10,140 nt of DNA from Lactifluus volemus (lineage: Eukaryota; Basidiomycota; Agaricomycetes; Russulales; Russulaceae). The DNA lies in contig WTXI01000628.1 of NCBI GenBank assembly GCA_022376515.1, positions 1 to 10,140 of the forward strand, written 5' to 3'. A program made the translations under genes and the position numbers. Within the stretch, counting starts at the first letter, position 1; the number at the start of each line of letters is the position of its first letter. This document shows positions 1 through 6,534 of this stretch, one piece after another. The notes under the pieces were generated by a model that made no database searches, was not told the origin of the DNA, and saw only the letters and a program-made list of their open reading frames with translations.

Positions 1-579
1 GAGAGGAACCAACGACGACGGAAGATATTGTAGATGTCAAAAATGGAGAGTTCTGCATCTACAGCAAGTGCCTTCTTCTTGGCAAGCCGCTTACCCGGGG
101 GAAAGTAGCGCGCCGAGGGAAGGGGCTCGGCCCCGCCATCCAAAGTATCCATGGCGGGCGTTGAAGTGGGCTGAGAAATGGGGGTCCAGTAAAAACCCGG
201 GGAGGGTAAAATTCGTGGGAATTAGAAGGGCCAGACTCATCCTGCTGACCGGTAGGGGACAGGGGAGGGGCCTCTGAGGGAGAGGGAGGGGGAACACTGG
301 CCACCGCCAACAACCGAGCCAACCGGGATGTTGCTTCCGAGGGGGTTGCAGTAGCCGGGGTGGGGAGGGGGGGGGCAGGGAGGGAGGGAAAGGTGCTGAC
401 GTGGCCGCTAGTAGGGCCGCCTTGAGGGCAGCCTCCACCGCAGCTTTGTCCCCATAGGGCACATTCTTCAGGACCGCACGGGCAGTCTCCAGGGCTTCCC
501 GGGCACCTGGAACGCCAGACTCGGCATCTGTGTGAGCTTGTACATAGTCTTCTTTGCAAAGGACGGGGGGGTAAGACAT
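1..579 (-). pseudogene. Unrecognised gene fragment, coding signal spread over three frames, 5' end present, runs off the window
   Basis: An ATG at 577-579 opens a minus-strand frame beginning MSYPPVLCKEDYVQAHTDAE, followed by an Ala-rich, probably helical stretch (GDKAAVEAALKAALLAA). Near a nine-G run (367-375, C run on the coding strand) the sensible reading moves to a second frame (PSEATSRLARLLAVASVPPP, then SPTGQQDESGPSNSHEFYPP). Near 191-206 it moves to a third frame (SARYFPPGKRLAKKALAVDA, then ELSIFDIYNIFRRRWFL), which is open to base 1. Each piece looks like ordinary protein, while the alternative frames there are Pro/Leu-rich or stop. Both shifts fall at G/C homopolymers, so either real decay or assembly indels could explain them. 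The middle is a Pro/Ser-rich linker. I do not recognise the family; a Gag-like N-terminus of another retroelement or a host gene are both possible. The start lies only about 40 bp from the old gag fragment. Confidence 0.5.
357..388 (+). repeat. G-run tract with G-quadruplex potential
   Basis: Runs of 4, 4, 9, 3, 3 and 3 Gs are separated by single bases or CA. This fits the pattern of four or more G-runs with very short loops. It lies in the Pro-rich linker of the fragment above and coincides with its first apparent frameshift. The coding explanation (Pro codons) is sufficient; quadruplex formation is inference. Confidence 0.45.
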
Positions 580-615
580 CGTGGGAAAAACAACGATGAT
601 GAGGGTAAGAGGCAA

Positions 616-727
616 GAGAGACCTGACACAGTACTCCTCCTACTCAACCTAGCTACAGGTGAACAGAAGTGAAGGCTCCTGATGAAACTCCACAAACTTG
701 CTCAGACCATCGAGCAAGCAGACGAGA
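616..727 (+). pseudogene. Left part of an old, decayed gag-leader copy (same family as the nested element)
   Basis: From about 616-627 the plus strand matches the reverse complement of about 8730-8850, the first gag-leader frame of the nested element. It reads VLLLLNLATGEQK, then an in-frame TGA where the younger copy has CGA (Arg), then RLLMKLHKLAQTIEQADE. The match stops exactly at 727 and resumes at 9463, so everything between was inserted later. Most differences are CpG to TpG or CpA. No LTR lies upstream, so the 5' end of this copy is truncated; its left boundary is approximate. Confidence 0.85.
723..727. repeat. Target-site duplication CGAGA, left copy, of the 935-bp LTR insertion
   Basis: CGAGA at 723-727 is repeated at 9458-9462. 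Removing the insert plus one copy restores the uninterrupted gag-leader sequence (GCAGACGAGA followed by TCCTGAGCGA), which is the sequence present in the younger copy. Five base pairs is the usual duplication for Ty3/gypsy integrases. Confidence 0.85.
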
Positions 728-1335
728 TGTCATGGTTCGCAGGGACCGTGGCTCAAAGTGAGTGTCGTTCTGGTTGGCTATTTGCTGTGGCGAGTTGGAC
801 AAGACTAGCAACACTAAATAGTCAATTCTAGCATGCACAGGCAAGGTCCCGTGGGGAGTAGACTTGGCTGTGCGAACTCTTGGTGTTTGTATCGTGCGAG
901 ATGGACTAGCGGACCAGTGCACGCAATGGTCAGAGTTACCATTCCTAAAAAGGATAGATGGTGGCAGATGGGTTAATGATGATGTGTAGGTTCAACCGCA
1001 ACACGGGCGCAAGCGTACTATAGTTAGAAAGGATCTTTCTAGCCCTAGTACGTTAGTGTGAGGTTGAACTAAGGTTTGAGGGCGGACGCAGTGTGAGAAG
1101 TGAGGATTACTTCTTGCAGCGCATTTGTATTAGGGTTCAGGCATCTGTGAGCTTGTTTCTAGTAGTGGAAACAAGCGAACATAAGTCTGATCGATGGTGC
1201 GATGTACCTGGATCAAGGTACAGAGATGTGGTTCACAAGATGAGAGGAGAAGATGCAATGCAAGTGTGAGCAGAGAACAATGAACTGCGATTCTAGACGA
1301 AGCTGAAGCTGGGGCTTTAGCTCGTCCACAGAGCC

Positions 1336-1343
1336 CTATTTAT
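1336..1343 (-). promoter_or_regulatory. TATA-like box of the 935-bp LTR
   Basis: The minus strand reads ATAAATAG here, within CGCATAAATAGGGCTC. It lies about 50 bp downstream (minus sense) of the motif array at 1393-1517, the expected order of upstream sites then TATA in a U3 region. No transcription start can be fixed from sequence. Confidence 0.5.
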
Positions 1344-1392
1344 GCGTACAGAGGGCCAACCAACTATCCTACAAGGGTCACAGTACAGTAGC

Positions 1393-1517
1393 GAAGTCAA
1401 GACTATTGACTAAGGACCTGAGTCAGTTCTGATGACTTAAGAACTGACTCAGTGTGTCTGACTCAAGATCTGAGTCAAGAACGCTGACTCAGGATTTGAG
1501 TCATGATCCCTGAGTCA
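1393..1517. repeat. 26-bp periodic array of TGAGTCA/TGACTCA (bZIP, Gcn4/AP-1-type) motifs
   Basis: Seven exact TGA(C/G)TCA heptamers begin at 1419, 1445, 1459, 1471, 1485, 1497 and 1511. Degenerate members sit exactly in register at 1433 (TGACTTA), 1407 (TGACTAA) and, weakly, 1393 (GAAGTCA). Successive starts are separated by 14, 12, 14, 12, 14, 12, 14, 12 and 14 bp, so the array is a 26-bp tandem unit holding two motifs. TGASTCA is the established binding consensus of Gcn4/AP-1 bZIP factors. The array is immediately upstream of the TATA-like box in minus sense, so a role as LTR upstream activating sequence is a reasonable inference. Confidence 0.8.
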
Positions 1518-1595
1518 AGTACATGTCCAAAACAGCAATGCACAGCCCCTAGAAGTCGCACAGAGGGGGCTGGCCAAGGAAAGGGGTCCTAGGTC

Positions 1596-1600
1596 ATAAC
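1596..1600. repeat. Target-site duplication ATAAC, left copy, of the chromovirus
   Basis: ATAAC directly abuts the TGTTAGGG terminus at 1601 and is repeated at 9391-9395 directly after the TAACA terminus at 9390. It marks a normal 5-bp integrase-mediated insertion into the 935-bp LTR. Confidence 0.9.
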
Positions 1601-1774
1601 TGTTAGGGACTAGCTGTTCCTAGTTCCTAAGATAGGATCAAGTTGTTCAAGAGGGACCAACAGAGACGCAAGTCTGGGTTGGGTCTAGCTAAGTTATAGC
1701 ACTTAGAGGGCTTCAAGAGAGAAGGGGATCACAAGGGGATTTGTGAGGAGGTTCAAGAGGCTAGTATTGGAGAG

Positions 1775-1785
1775 AAGTCCAAGCT
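1775..1785 (-). other. 3' LTR copy of the self-priming 11-mer
   Basis: AAGTCCAAGCT on the plus strand (AGCTTGGACTT on the minus strand) matches 9122-9132 in the 5' LTR. In the 3' LTR it marks the corresponding start of R. Confidence 0.6.
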
Positions 1786-1811
1786 GGAGAGCAAGGACAC
1801 AAGTCAAGAGT

Positions 1812-1819
1812 CTTATATA
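1812..1819 (-). promoter_or_regulatory. TATA box in the 3' LTR
   Basis: The minus strand reads TATATAAG. It lies just downstream of the motif cluster at 1841-1929 and about 35 bp upstream of the AGCTTGGACTT 11-mer. In this LTR it could drive transcription leftward into the host LTR fragment. Confidence 0.6.
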
Positions 1820-1840
1820 CTGTACAGGGCAAAGGGCGAG

Positions 1841-1929
1841 TGACATCAGTAATGATGTCATGAGCCTGGGTCTAACTACGACGTCATCGAAGTTCTAGGC
1901 TAATGATGTCATAAGGTCACTATGAGTCA
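1841..1929. promoter_or_regulatory. CRE/AP-1-like motif cluster in the 3' LTR
   Basis: TGACATCA (1841-1848), TGATGTCA (1853-1860), CGACGTCA (1879-1886), TGATGTCA (1904-1911) and TGAGTCA (1923-1929) lie upstream of the TATA box in minus sense. TGACGTCA and TGASTCA are established ATF/CREB and AP-1/Gcn4 consensus sites; the first four here are one-base variants of the former. The last motif extends to TGAGTCAAGAAC, identical to 12 bases of a unit in the 935-bp LTR array (1471-1482). Confidence 0.55.
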
Positions 1930-2043
1930 AGAACACGCTGTTCTGTGTCGTACAAGGTGAGGCTCTGTCCGTAAGCGAGAATGTAGACGGAAATGAAAAA
2001 CATGAGGCAACAGGGAGGCAGAGGTCCAGACGAATCCGTAACA

Positions 2044-2057
2044 TTACCTCCCGTCTT
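2044..2057 (-). other. Polypurine tract next to the 3' LTR
   Basis: The minus strand reads AAGACGGGAGGTAA, directly before the LTR terminus TGTTACGG. It is purine-rich but interrupted by one C and one T. Its position and GGGAGG core fit the plus-strand DNA primer of reverse transcription. Confidence 0.65.
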
Positions 2058-2075
2058 AGGTGATTGTCCCACCAA

Positions 2076-3134
2076 TCACTCAGCACTCCCAGAAGGAGGG
2101 GTCCAGTTGTGGACGTCGTCGTCGTAGTCATCGCTATACCAGTTCTGCTCGCTCGTAGTCGGCTTTCGCATCCTTGGCCCAAGCAGCGGGGCAGCGGTGA
2201 CTCTTGTAATTTTCGCCCCGTTCCAATGAGGCATTCCCCACCTTTCGCGGGCATTTGACATGCGGGGTCCAGCAGCGGGTGCGACATGCCCAAGTTTGCC
2301 GCAGATTTTGCAGCGCATGTTAGGTGGCTGCCACTCCCTGGCCTTCTTCTTCCCCTTCATGTCGCACGTGCTGGTGTACGGCTTCTTCGTGGTGCGATGG
2401 GGGCGCTCCTCCTCGCTGCTGCCTGCTCCTCCGCGTATGCGCGATCCTCCTACCTGTTGTCTGGTTTCTTCATTGGGAAGTGGGCAAGGAGGCAGCGGCG
2501 GGGCACCAGGGATGACGACGGGAGGCGGGGAGTTGAAGTGACGAGGCGGCGGTCCTTGTATGTCGGCTCTGTCACTGAGGATGAAGGGGAGGAGCCTGGT
2601 GGTCGTCCCGGTGGTTCCAAGGCGTCGGATGCTGTCCTCGTGCTTCTTGCGGAGGACGCTGAGGTTCTGCCCCAGCTTCCTCCCTTCTAACTTCAACCGC
2701 TCTTTTTCTTCCACCGTCCACCTATAATGCTGCACCTCTGCCGTCAGTCCCGGGTCTCCTAGTTGTTTGAGCGCCTCATCGACGGTGCGGCGGAAGACGT
2801 GGGTAGGATGGAATAAGATGAGGTCGTCACGACCTGTCTCCTTGTCTGGATGGCTACGAGCATTGAGGGGGGCTTTGAACGGTCCATCCCCAGTCTTGGT
2901 GTACCCGGTGATGTAGGAGTCGTCCCTCATGGCGAACTTGACGAATTCCATCTCTATGAATCCCCTGACTCTGCATCTTTCATCGTGAAGGAGTAGTCGT
3001 GGGGTTGTCCTCTTCATAGTGGTGGAATCCAACGGGAGTGGGGATGGTCCTCTCTGGTACTGGGCTGAGTACCCTAGCGTGAGGAGGAGTGGGAGGCACG
3101 GTATTTCTTGGATGTCATCATCGTTGTCATCCAC
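2076..3134 (-). CDS. ORF3: uncharacterised protein downstream of the chromodomain, with C-terminal zinc-knuckle-like motif
   Basis: This is an open stretch of 352 codons. The first codon, at 3134, is GTG and the frame continues upstream (RYVPATPSETAVDDNDDD), so 3134 is not a real start. The first in-frame ATG is at 3015-3017. Residues 4-10 are acidic. Residues 60-125 look globular (VKFAMRDDSYITGYTKTG, ILFHPTHVFRRTVDEAL). Residues 133-171 are charged and coiled-coil-like (VEEKERLKLEGRKLGQNLSV). Residues 190-260 are Pro/Gly-rich and basic. C275-X2-C278-X4-H283 begins a CCHC knuckle, but position 288 is Ala. Another frame offers a Cys there (CWTPHVKCPRKVG), so the finger appears scrambled by two compensating shifts. 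The acidic tail ends at a TGA 32 bp before the LTR. It may have been a pol extension or a separate protein. I do not recognise the family. Confidence 0.65.
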   Translation of the reverse strand: MDDNDDDIQEIPCLPLLLTLGYSAQYQRGPSPLPLDSTTMKRTTPRLLLHDERCRVRGFIEMEFVKFAMRDDSYITGYTKTGDGPFKAPLNARSHPDKETGRDDLILFHPTHVFRRTVDEALKQLGDPGLTAEVQHYRWTVEEKERLKLEGRKLGQNLSVLRKKHEDSIRRLGTTGTTTRLLPFILSDRADIQGPPPRHFNSPPPVVIPGAPPLPPCPLPNEETRQQVGGSRIRGGAGSSEEERPHRTTKKPYTSTCDMKGKKKAREWQPPNMRCKICGKLGHVAPAAGPRMSNARERWGMPHWNGAKITRVTAAPLLGPRMRKPTTSEQNWYSDDYDDDVHNWTPPSGSAE

Positions 3135-3423
3135 CGCAGTCTCAGAGGGTGTCGCTGGTACGTAGCGAGGAGAGGAGGGGCCTCGGATATTGGGGAGGTG
3201 TCTCTACCCATCAGGAGGTCTTGGATGACCTGGACGTCGACTTGGGCGATTGCTGCGAGGAAGTCCCTATCCTCAGGGCTATAGACTGCTACTGGACGGC
3301 GAGAGTAGTGGGGGAAGTGGGAGAAGAGTTATTGGGGGAAGGCATTGGAGGGGAGATATGGACAGATCGAATGATGACTCGTCTTCTTCCCTTTGGTCTC
3401 GTTTTTATGTCTTCTGCGAGCGC
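3135..3423 (-). pseudogene. Linker between chromodomain and ORF3, frameshifted
   Basis: After the chromodomain the frame runs through a basic, Ser/Pro-rich tail (KTRPKGRRRVIIRSVHISPP) to a TAG at 3289-3291. A second frame takes over at about 3285 (VAVYSPEDRDFLAAIAQVDV, then QVIQDLLMGRDTSPISEAPP). The ORF3 frame takes over near 3165. No stop separating pol from ORF3 looks original, since each break is explained by a one-base shift. The ancestral arrangement may therefore have been one continuous pol-ORF3 protein. Confidence 0.5.
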
Positions 3424-3605
3424 TTTCTTTGGATGTTTTTGGACGAACTTTCTGAGGCAGTCCGGGGCGCGGATGTTCCCTTCTGGTTCCCAGGTGTCAT
3501 GTGCTTCACTGTAGCCCTTCCATCGAACTCTGTATTGACGCTTCCTATTGTTCTTGCCTCCACTCCACCGCATGTCAAGGATTGATCCACTTTGTACTCC
3601 GTTTC
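3424..3605 (-). pseudogene. Integrase C-terminal chromodomain
   Basis: The motif begins GETEYKVDQSLT in the integrase frame and continues, after a one-base shift near 3572, as RQYRVRWKGYSEAHDTWEPE, then NIRAPDCLRKFVQKHPKK. This is the chromodomain pattern of a beta barrel followed by a C-terminal helix. The three aromatic cage positions of HP1-type chromodomains (Y of EYKV, W and Y of RWKGY) are all present. In chromoviruses such domains direct integration toward methylated-histone chromatin; that role here is inferred. The internal frameshift would inactivate the domain in this copy. Confidence 0.85.
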
Positions 3606-4705
3606 TCCTTCGATCAGGTCAGGTGGGGGCTCTTCAAAGTTCTCACCGTGCTCCTCCGTCTCCTTATATGGTGAGAGGAGGGAGGCGTGGAAGACATCGT
3701 GTATTTTCCATGAGGCAGGGAGTCGCAGTTTGAAAACCACCGGTGACACGACTTTGGTCACAAGGAAGGGTCCATGCCGTTTGTTACTTAGTTTGGCTGT
3801 GGGGTGTGTCGTCTTCAGGTTAGTCCCCTCTAGCCAGACCTTCTCGCCTTCATGGAATGGCCTGTAGTTACGTTGTCCCTTCTTCCTCTTGGCGTAACGT
3901 TGCAACGTGTTCTGAGCGGCTTTGATCAATCGCTGAGCCTGCTCTCTTACACGTTCTAGGGTGCGTTGTCTGTCTTCCAGAAGGGGGACGTTGGTGGTGA
4001 TCGGTTGATCCGGTAGGGAGGGCGTGTGTCCCATGAGGAGTTCGAACGGCATTTTGTTTGTGGTGGCATTGGGCCACGACCTTTGTACGTACTGCGCCAT
4101 AGGTAGCCAAGTTGCCCAGTCGTCTTGTTCGTAATTCCCATAGATCCTCAGGTACTGTTCTAACCACTGATTGGTGCGTTCCGACTGTCCGTCAGTCTGC
4201 GGGTGGTAAGCTGTACTGAGGTTCTGAGCAGACCCCAGTATCCGGCAGAGCTCTGCGCAAAGTTAGCAGTGAAGCGAGGGTCTCGATCTGAGATGACTTT
4301 TCTAGGGGCTCCATAATGGGGAAACACGTGCTCGGCATACAGGGAAGCCACTCCTGGTGCATCTATGGTTTTGTTACAGGGGAGGAACACTGCCGCCTTG
4401 GTGCAGTCATGGTCTGTGATCGTAAGGATGGAGTCGTATCCTTTTGACAGGGGCAAGTCGGTTATCAGGTCTAGGGCTATGGTTTCAAAGGGGGCAGCGT
4501 TTCGTTCTGTGGTGATGGGGAAGATGGAGATCTTGGGTTTAGTGATGCGACTCTTTGTCATTTGGCAGACCGCACATCCTTGCACATAGTTTTTGACGAA
4601 TTGTTTGACATCTGGCCACCAGTAGTCACGTGTGACAAGCAGGTAGGTGTAAAAAATTCCAGGGTGTCCTGCCGTCTGGTGGTCATGGTAGTGAGTAACT
4701 ATCTC
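3600..4705 (-). pseudogene. Integrase (zinc-binding region, DD35E core, GPF module), frameshifted
   Basis: The integrase joins element cDNA to the genome. After the RNase H frame stops at 4711, a one-base shift opens the N-terminal zinc region (THYHDHQTAGHPG, then GCAVCQ, Cys codons 4574-4576 and 4565-4567). The core supplies Asp in FETIALDLITDLP (4469-4471), Asp in VISDRDPRF (4286-4288) and, after another shift between about 4255 and 4210, Glu in TDGQSERTNQ (4179-4181). The last two are about 35 residues apart, as expected for DD35E. Downstream come QYVQRSWPNATTNKMPFELL, a GPF-type module (NKRHGPFLVTKV) and IHDVFHASLLSPY, which lead into the chromodomain. All three catalytic residues are encoded, but in two different frames. 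Confidence 0.92.
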
Positions 4706-4710
4706 CCATC

Positions 4711-5511
4711 TCAGGGGTTGTCTGCCACGACAACTGGCTTGTTATCATGGAACCAGATGTCGTCTCTTTTGTGCATGCGAGGGTGGAGTTCCGACCAGTG
4801 GAGGAGTTCCGCAGGTGTACGAGTTTGTGCTTCAAAGACGCGTTCTTCGAGGGAGGAGAGGCTGATGGCTCGGACGAAGACTGAGTTGGGGAGAACTGTG
4901 ACATCTTGGTTGTCCTCTTTTCCCTGGTCGTAGTCTGGGCGGCGCGAGAGGTGGTCCGCTCTGTTGTACTTCCCAGGCTTGTGGATTAGCTTGTAGTTAT
5001 ATTCCGCAAGACGTGGGATGTATCGGGCAACTCTCCTATTGATCTTCTGTGGGTTGCGCCAGTGTTGTAGGTTAGCATGGTCCGTGAACACTAAGACTTC
5101 ATGCTGCGCGCCCAATAGGAGGTGTCGCCAGTTCTCTAGTCCTTTGACTACCGCCATCAGCTCTCGATCAAAGATGTCGTAGCCTCGTTCAGCCTCATTC
5201 AGGGTTTCTAAGTGATAGGCTACTGGCCTCTGTTTTCCGTTGTTGTCGCGCTGATAGAGGATGGCTCCTATTGCGTACTGGGAGGCGTTGACCTCTAACT
5301 CGAACTGTTTGGTCTCGTCCAGGCGGAAGAGCACGGGATCGCTAGTGACTATGTCGATTAGTTCGTTCAGAGCGTCCGTGCACTCCTGCGTCCATTTGAA
5401 CGTCTGCCCCTTCTTAAGGAGACTCGTGAGAGGTTTGGCGATGTGGGCAAATCCTTTAATGAATGGCCTTTGGTACCCCAGGACTCCTAGGGTGCTTCGC
5501 ACTTGGGTCAC
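4711..5511 (-). pseudogene. RT connection and RNase H domain, longest intact pol segment
   Basis: An uninterrupted 266-codon piece, probably intact by chance rather than a separate gene. Residues 1-45 are the RT thumb/connection typical of Ty3/gypsy (LGVLGYQRPFIKGFAHIAKP). RNase H follows: FELEVNASQYAIGAILYQ, then the catalytic Glu in YDIFDRELMAVVKGLENW, the next Asp in VLVFTDHANLQHW, and YKLIHKPGKYNRADHLSRRP. RNase H degrades the RNA strand during reverse transcription. The first catalytic residue, normally Asp in a VDAS motif, is Asn here (AAC, 5287-5289), consistent with a single G-to-A change on the coding strand. After RNase H a tether of about 60 residues leads toward the integrase zinc region. 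The stop at 4711 follows a frameshift, not a natural end. Confidence 0.93.
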
Positions 5512-6343
5512 AGTTGATAGTTGTCGCGGCCACGTTGCCAGTCCGCTTCGCTTGGTTGGATCTATACGGATAGTTCCATCTTTACGTAGATGCCTAGTAC
5601 TCTACCGTCCTTCTCAAACTCGCACTTGGGGAGTTTGAGGAATAGGCTGTGATCACGGAATGCCTGTAGGACTTTCCACGTTATTAAGCGGTGGCGGCTG
5701 GGTCCTTGTGCGTGGCTATTAGGAAGTCGTCCATGTACCCGTGGCATTCCCAGGGAATTCATCATAGATGGGTTTAAAGACTCTGTCGCCATGCGTTGGA
5801 AGGTGGCTGGGGAGTTGTTTAGCCAAATAACATGACGTTAGGGTGGTACAGTCCGAAGGGGGTTTTGAAGGCCGCTTCCACGTCCTCCTCTTTGATGCGT
5901 ATGTTGTGGTACCCTGATCGGATGTCGAATTTGGTGAACAGTTCCTTGCCACTGAGTTCCTCCATGATCTGCTCTATCCTTGGCATGGGGTAGACGTCCC
6001 TGACCGTCCATTTGTTGACCTCTCAGTAGTCCTGGATGGGACGAAGACTGCCATCTTTCTTTTTGATGAAAAACCAGGGCGTCGACCAGGGGAGTTGGAT
6101 TTTTCGATGTAATTCTTTTGTTCGTGTTCGTCGATCCACTCCTTCGTTGCTTGTTTCTCCGCCGTGGTCAAGGATACACCTTGCAGTTGATAACATCTGG
6201 TGCTTCGGGTTTAGTTTGATTGCGTGGTCTTCTGGTCTGGATGGTGGGAATCTTTGCTCCTTCTTCAGAGAAGAGTCGGCAAAGTCTCGGTATTGTGGGG
6301 GGATTTCTACTTTCTCTTTGTCTTTGTTCGCTTTTCCGCCCAC
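5512..6343 (-). pseudogene. Reverse transcriptase, frameshifted and with an in-frame TGA
   Basis: The RT copies element RNA into cDNA. Pieces in order: IPPQYRDFAD; TTAEKQATKEWIDEHEQKNY (other frame); WSTPWFFIKKKDGSLRPIQD, then TGA at 6023-6025 where Arg (CGA) is expected before EVNKW; VYPMPRIEQIMEELSGKELF and FDIRSGYHNIRIKEEDVEAA (catalytic Asp in FDIRSGY); a shift at LFG to NNSPATFQRMATES; a further shift to the catalytic GYMDDFLIATH (YMDD at 5726-5737); then FLKLPKCEFEKDGRVLGIYV, which leads toward the thumb. All catalytic aspartates are encoded, but at least five frameshifts separate them. Domain order and motifs are typical of Ty3/gypsy. Confidence 0.94.
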
Positions 6344-6534
6344 TGCTGTGCCATGTTGACTTTGCTGACTAGGATGATTTCTCTCCTTCTTCCCAGGCAG
6401 GGTCTACCGCGCTCTTCGTACAATCATTCGCTCCTGTCTTTTCTTTACTCGGTCGTACCACTTGGCTTCTAGGTGTACTGGGGTCCTTTCAGTGACTGGT
6501 TTCCCAGTCGAACTTTGGCTGGAACGCTTTCAGC
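6344..6534 (-). pseudogene. Protease-RT linker of pol
   Basis: No catalytic motif is visible. The segment encodes charged, Lys/Arg-rich peptide pieces such as EAKWYDRVKKRQERM, with frame changes. In gypsy elements this interval joins the protease to the RT palm. Confidence 0.5.

Larger units (their letters stand above)
728..1600 (-). mobile_element. Solo-LTR-like element of 935 bp, larger part (interrupted by the nested chromovirus)
   Basis: The insert begins TGTCATGG and, after excision of the nested element, ends CCGTAACA at 9457, giving TG...CA termini and a 5-bp duplication. Removing 1601-9390 and one ATAAC copy leaves 873 + 62 = 935 bp. There is no coding capacity, and no primer site or polypurine tract is expected for a solo LTR. 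On the minus strand it begins TGTTACGG, as does the nested element's LTR, and it carries a TATA-like box at 1336-1343 in that orientation, so I place it on the minus strand. It is probably a solo LTR of a related but distinct gypsy family. A non-autonomous (MITE-like or TRIM-like) element is the alternative. Confidence 0.7.
1601..2043 (-). repeat. 3' LTR of the chromovirus
   Basis: It runs from TGTTAGGG to CCGTAACA on the plus strand, with TG...CA ends and TGTTA/TAACA short inverted termini. It aligns over its full 443 bp with 8948-9390. Being left-most on a minus-strand element it is the 3' LTR. It carries the same TATA box (1812-1819) and bZIP-type motifs as the 5' LTR. Confidence 0.97.

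Noticed and set aside
653..922. Minus-strand open frame crossing the old gag fragment and the start of the 935-bp LTR
   Set aside because: It spans an insertion junction between two unrelated elements, so it cannot be an ancestral gene.
1393..1517. CRISPR-like array
   Set aside because: The repeats are 7-bp transcription-factor-like motifs with 5-7 bp spacers, far too short for CRISPR repeats and spacers.
2260..2690. Open frames on the plus strand opposite ORF3
   Set aside because: They are antisense shadows of the GC-rich ORF3 coding sequence. The minus strand carries the recognisable zinc-knuckle and coiled-coil-like features.
2076..3134. ORF3 as an envelope gene because of its position after integrase
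   Set aside because: I see no signal peptide, transmembrane segment or glycosylation-rich ectodomain pattern. The zinc-knuckle-like motif and basic linker suggest a nucleic-acid-binding protein instead.
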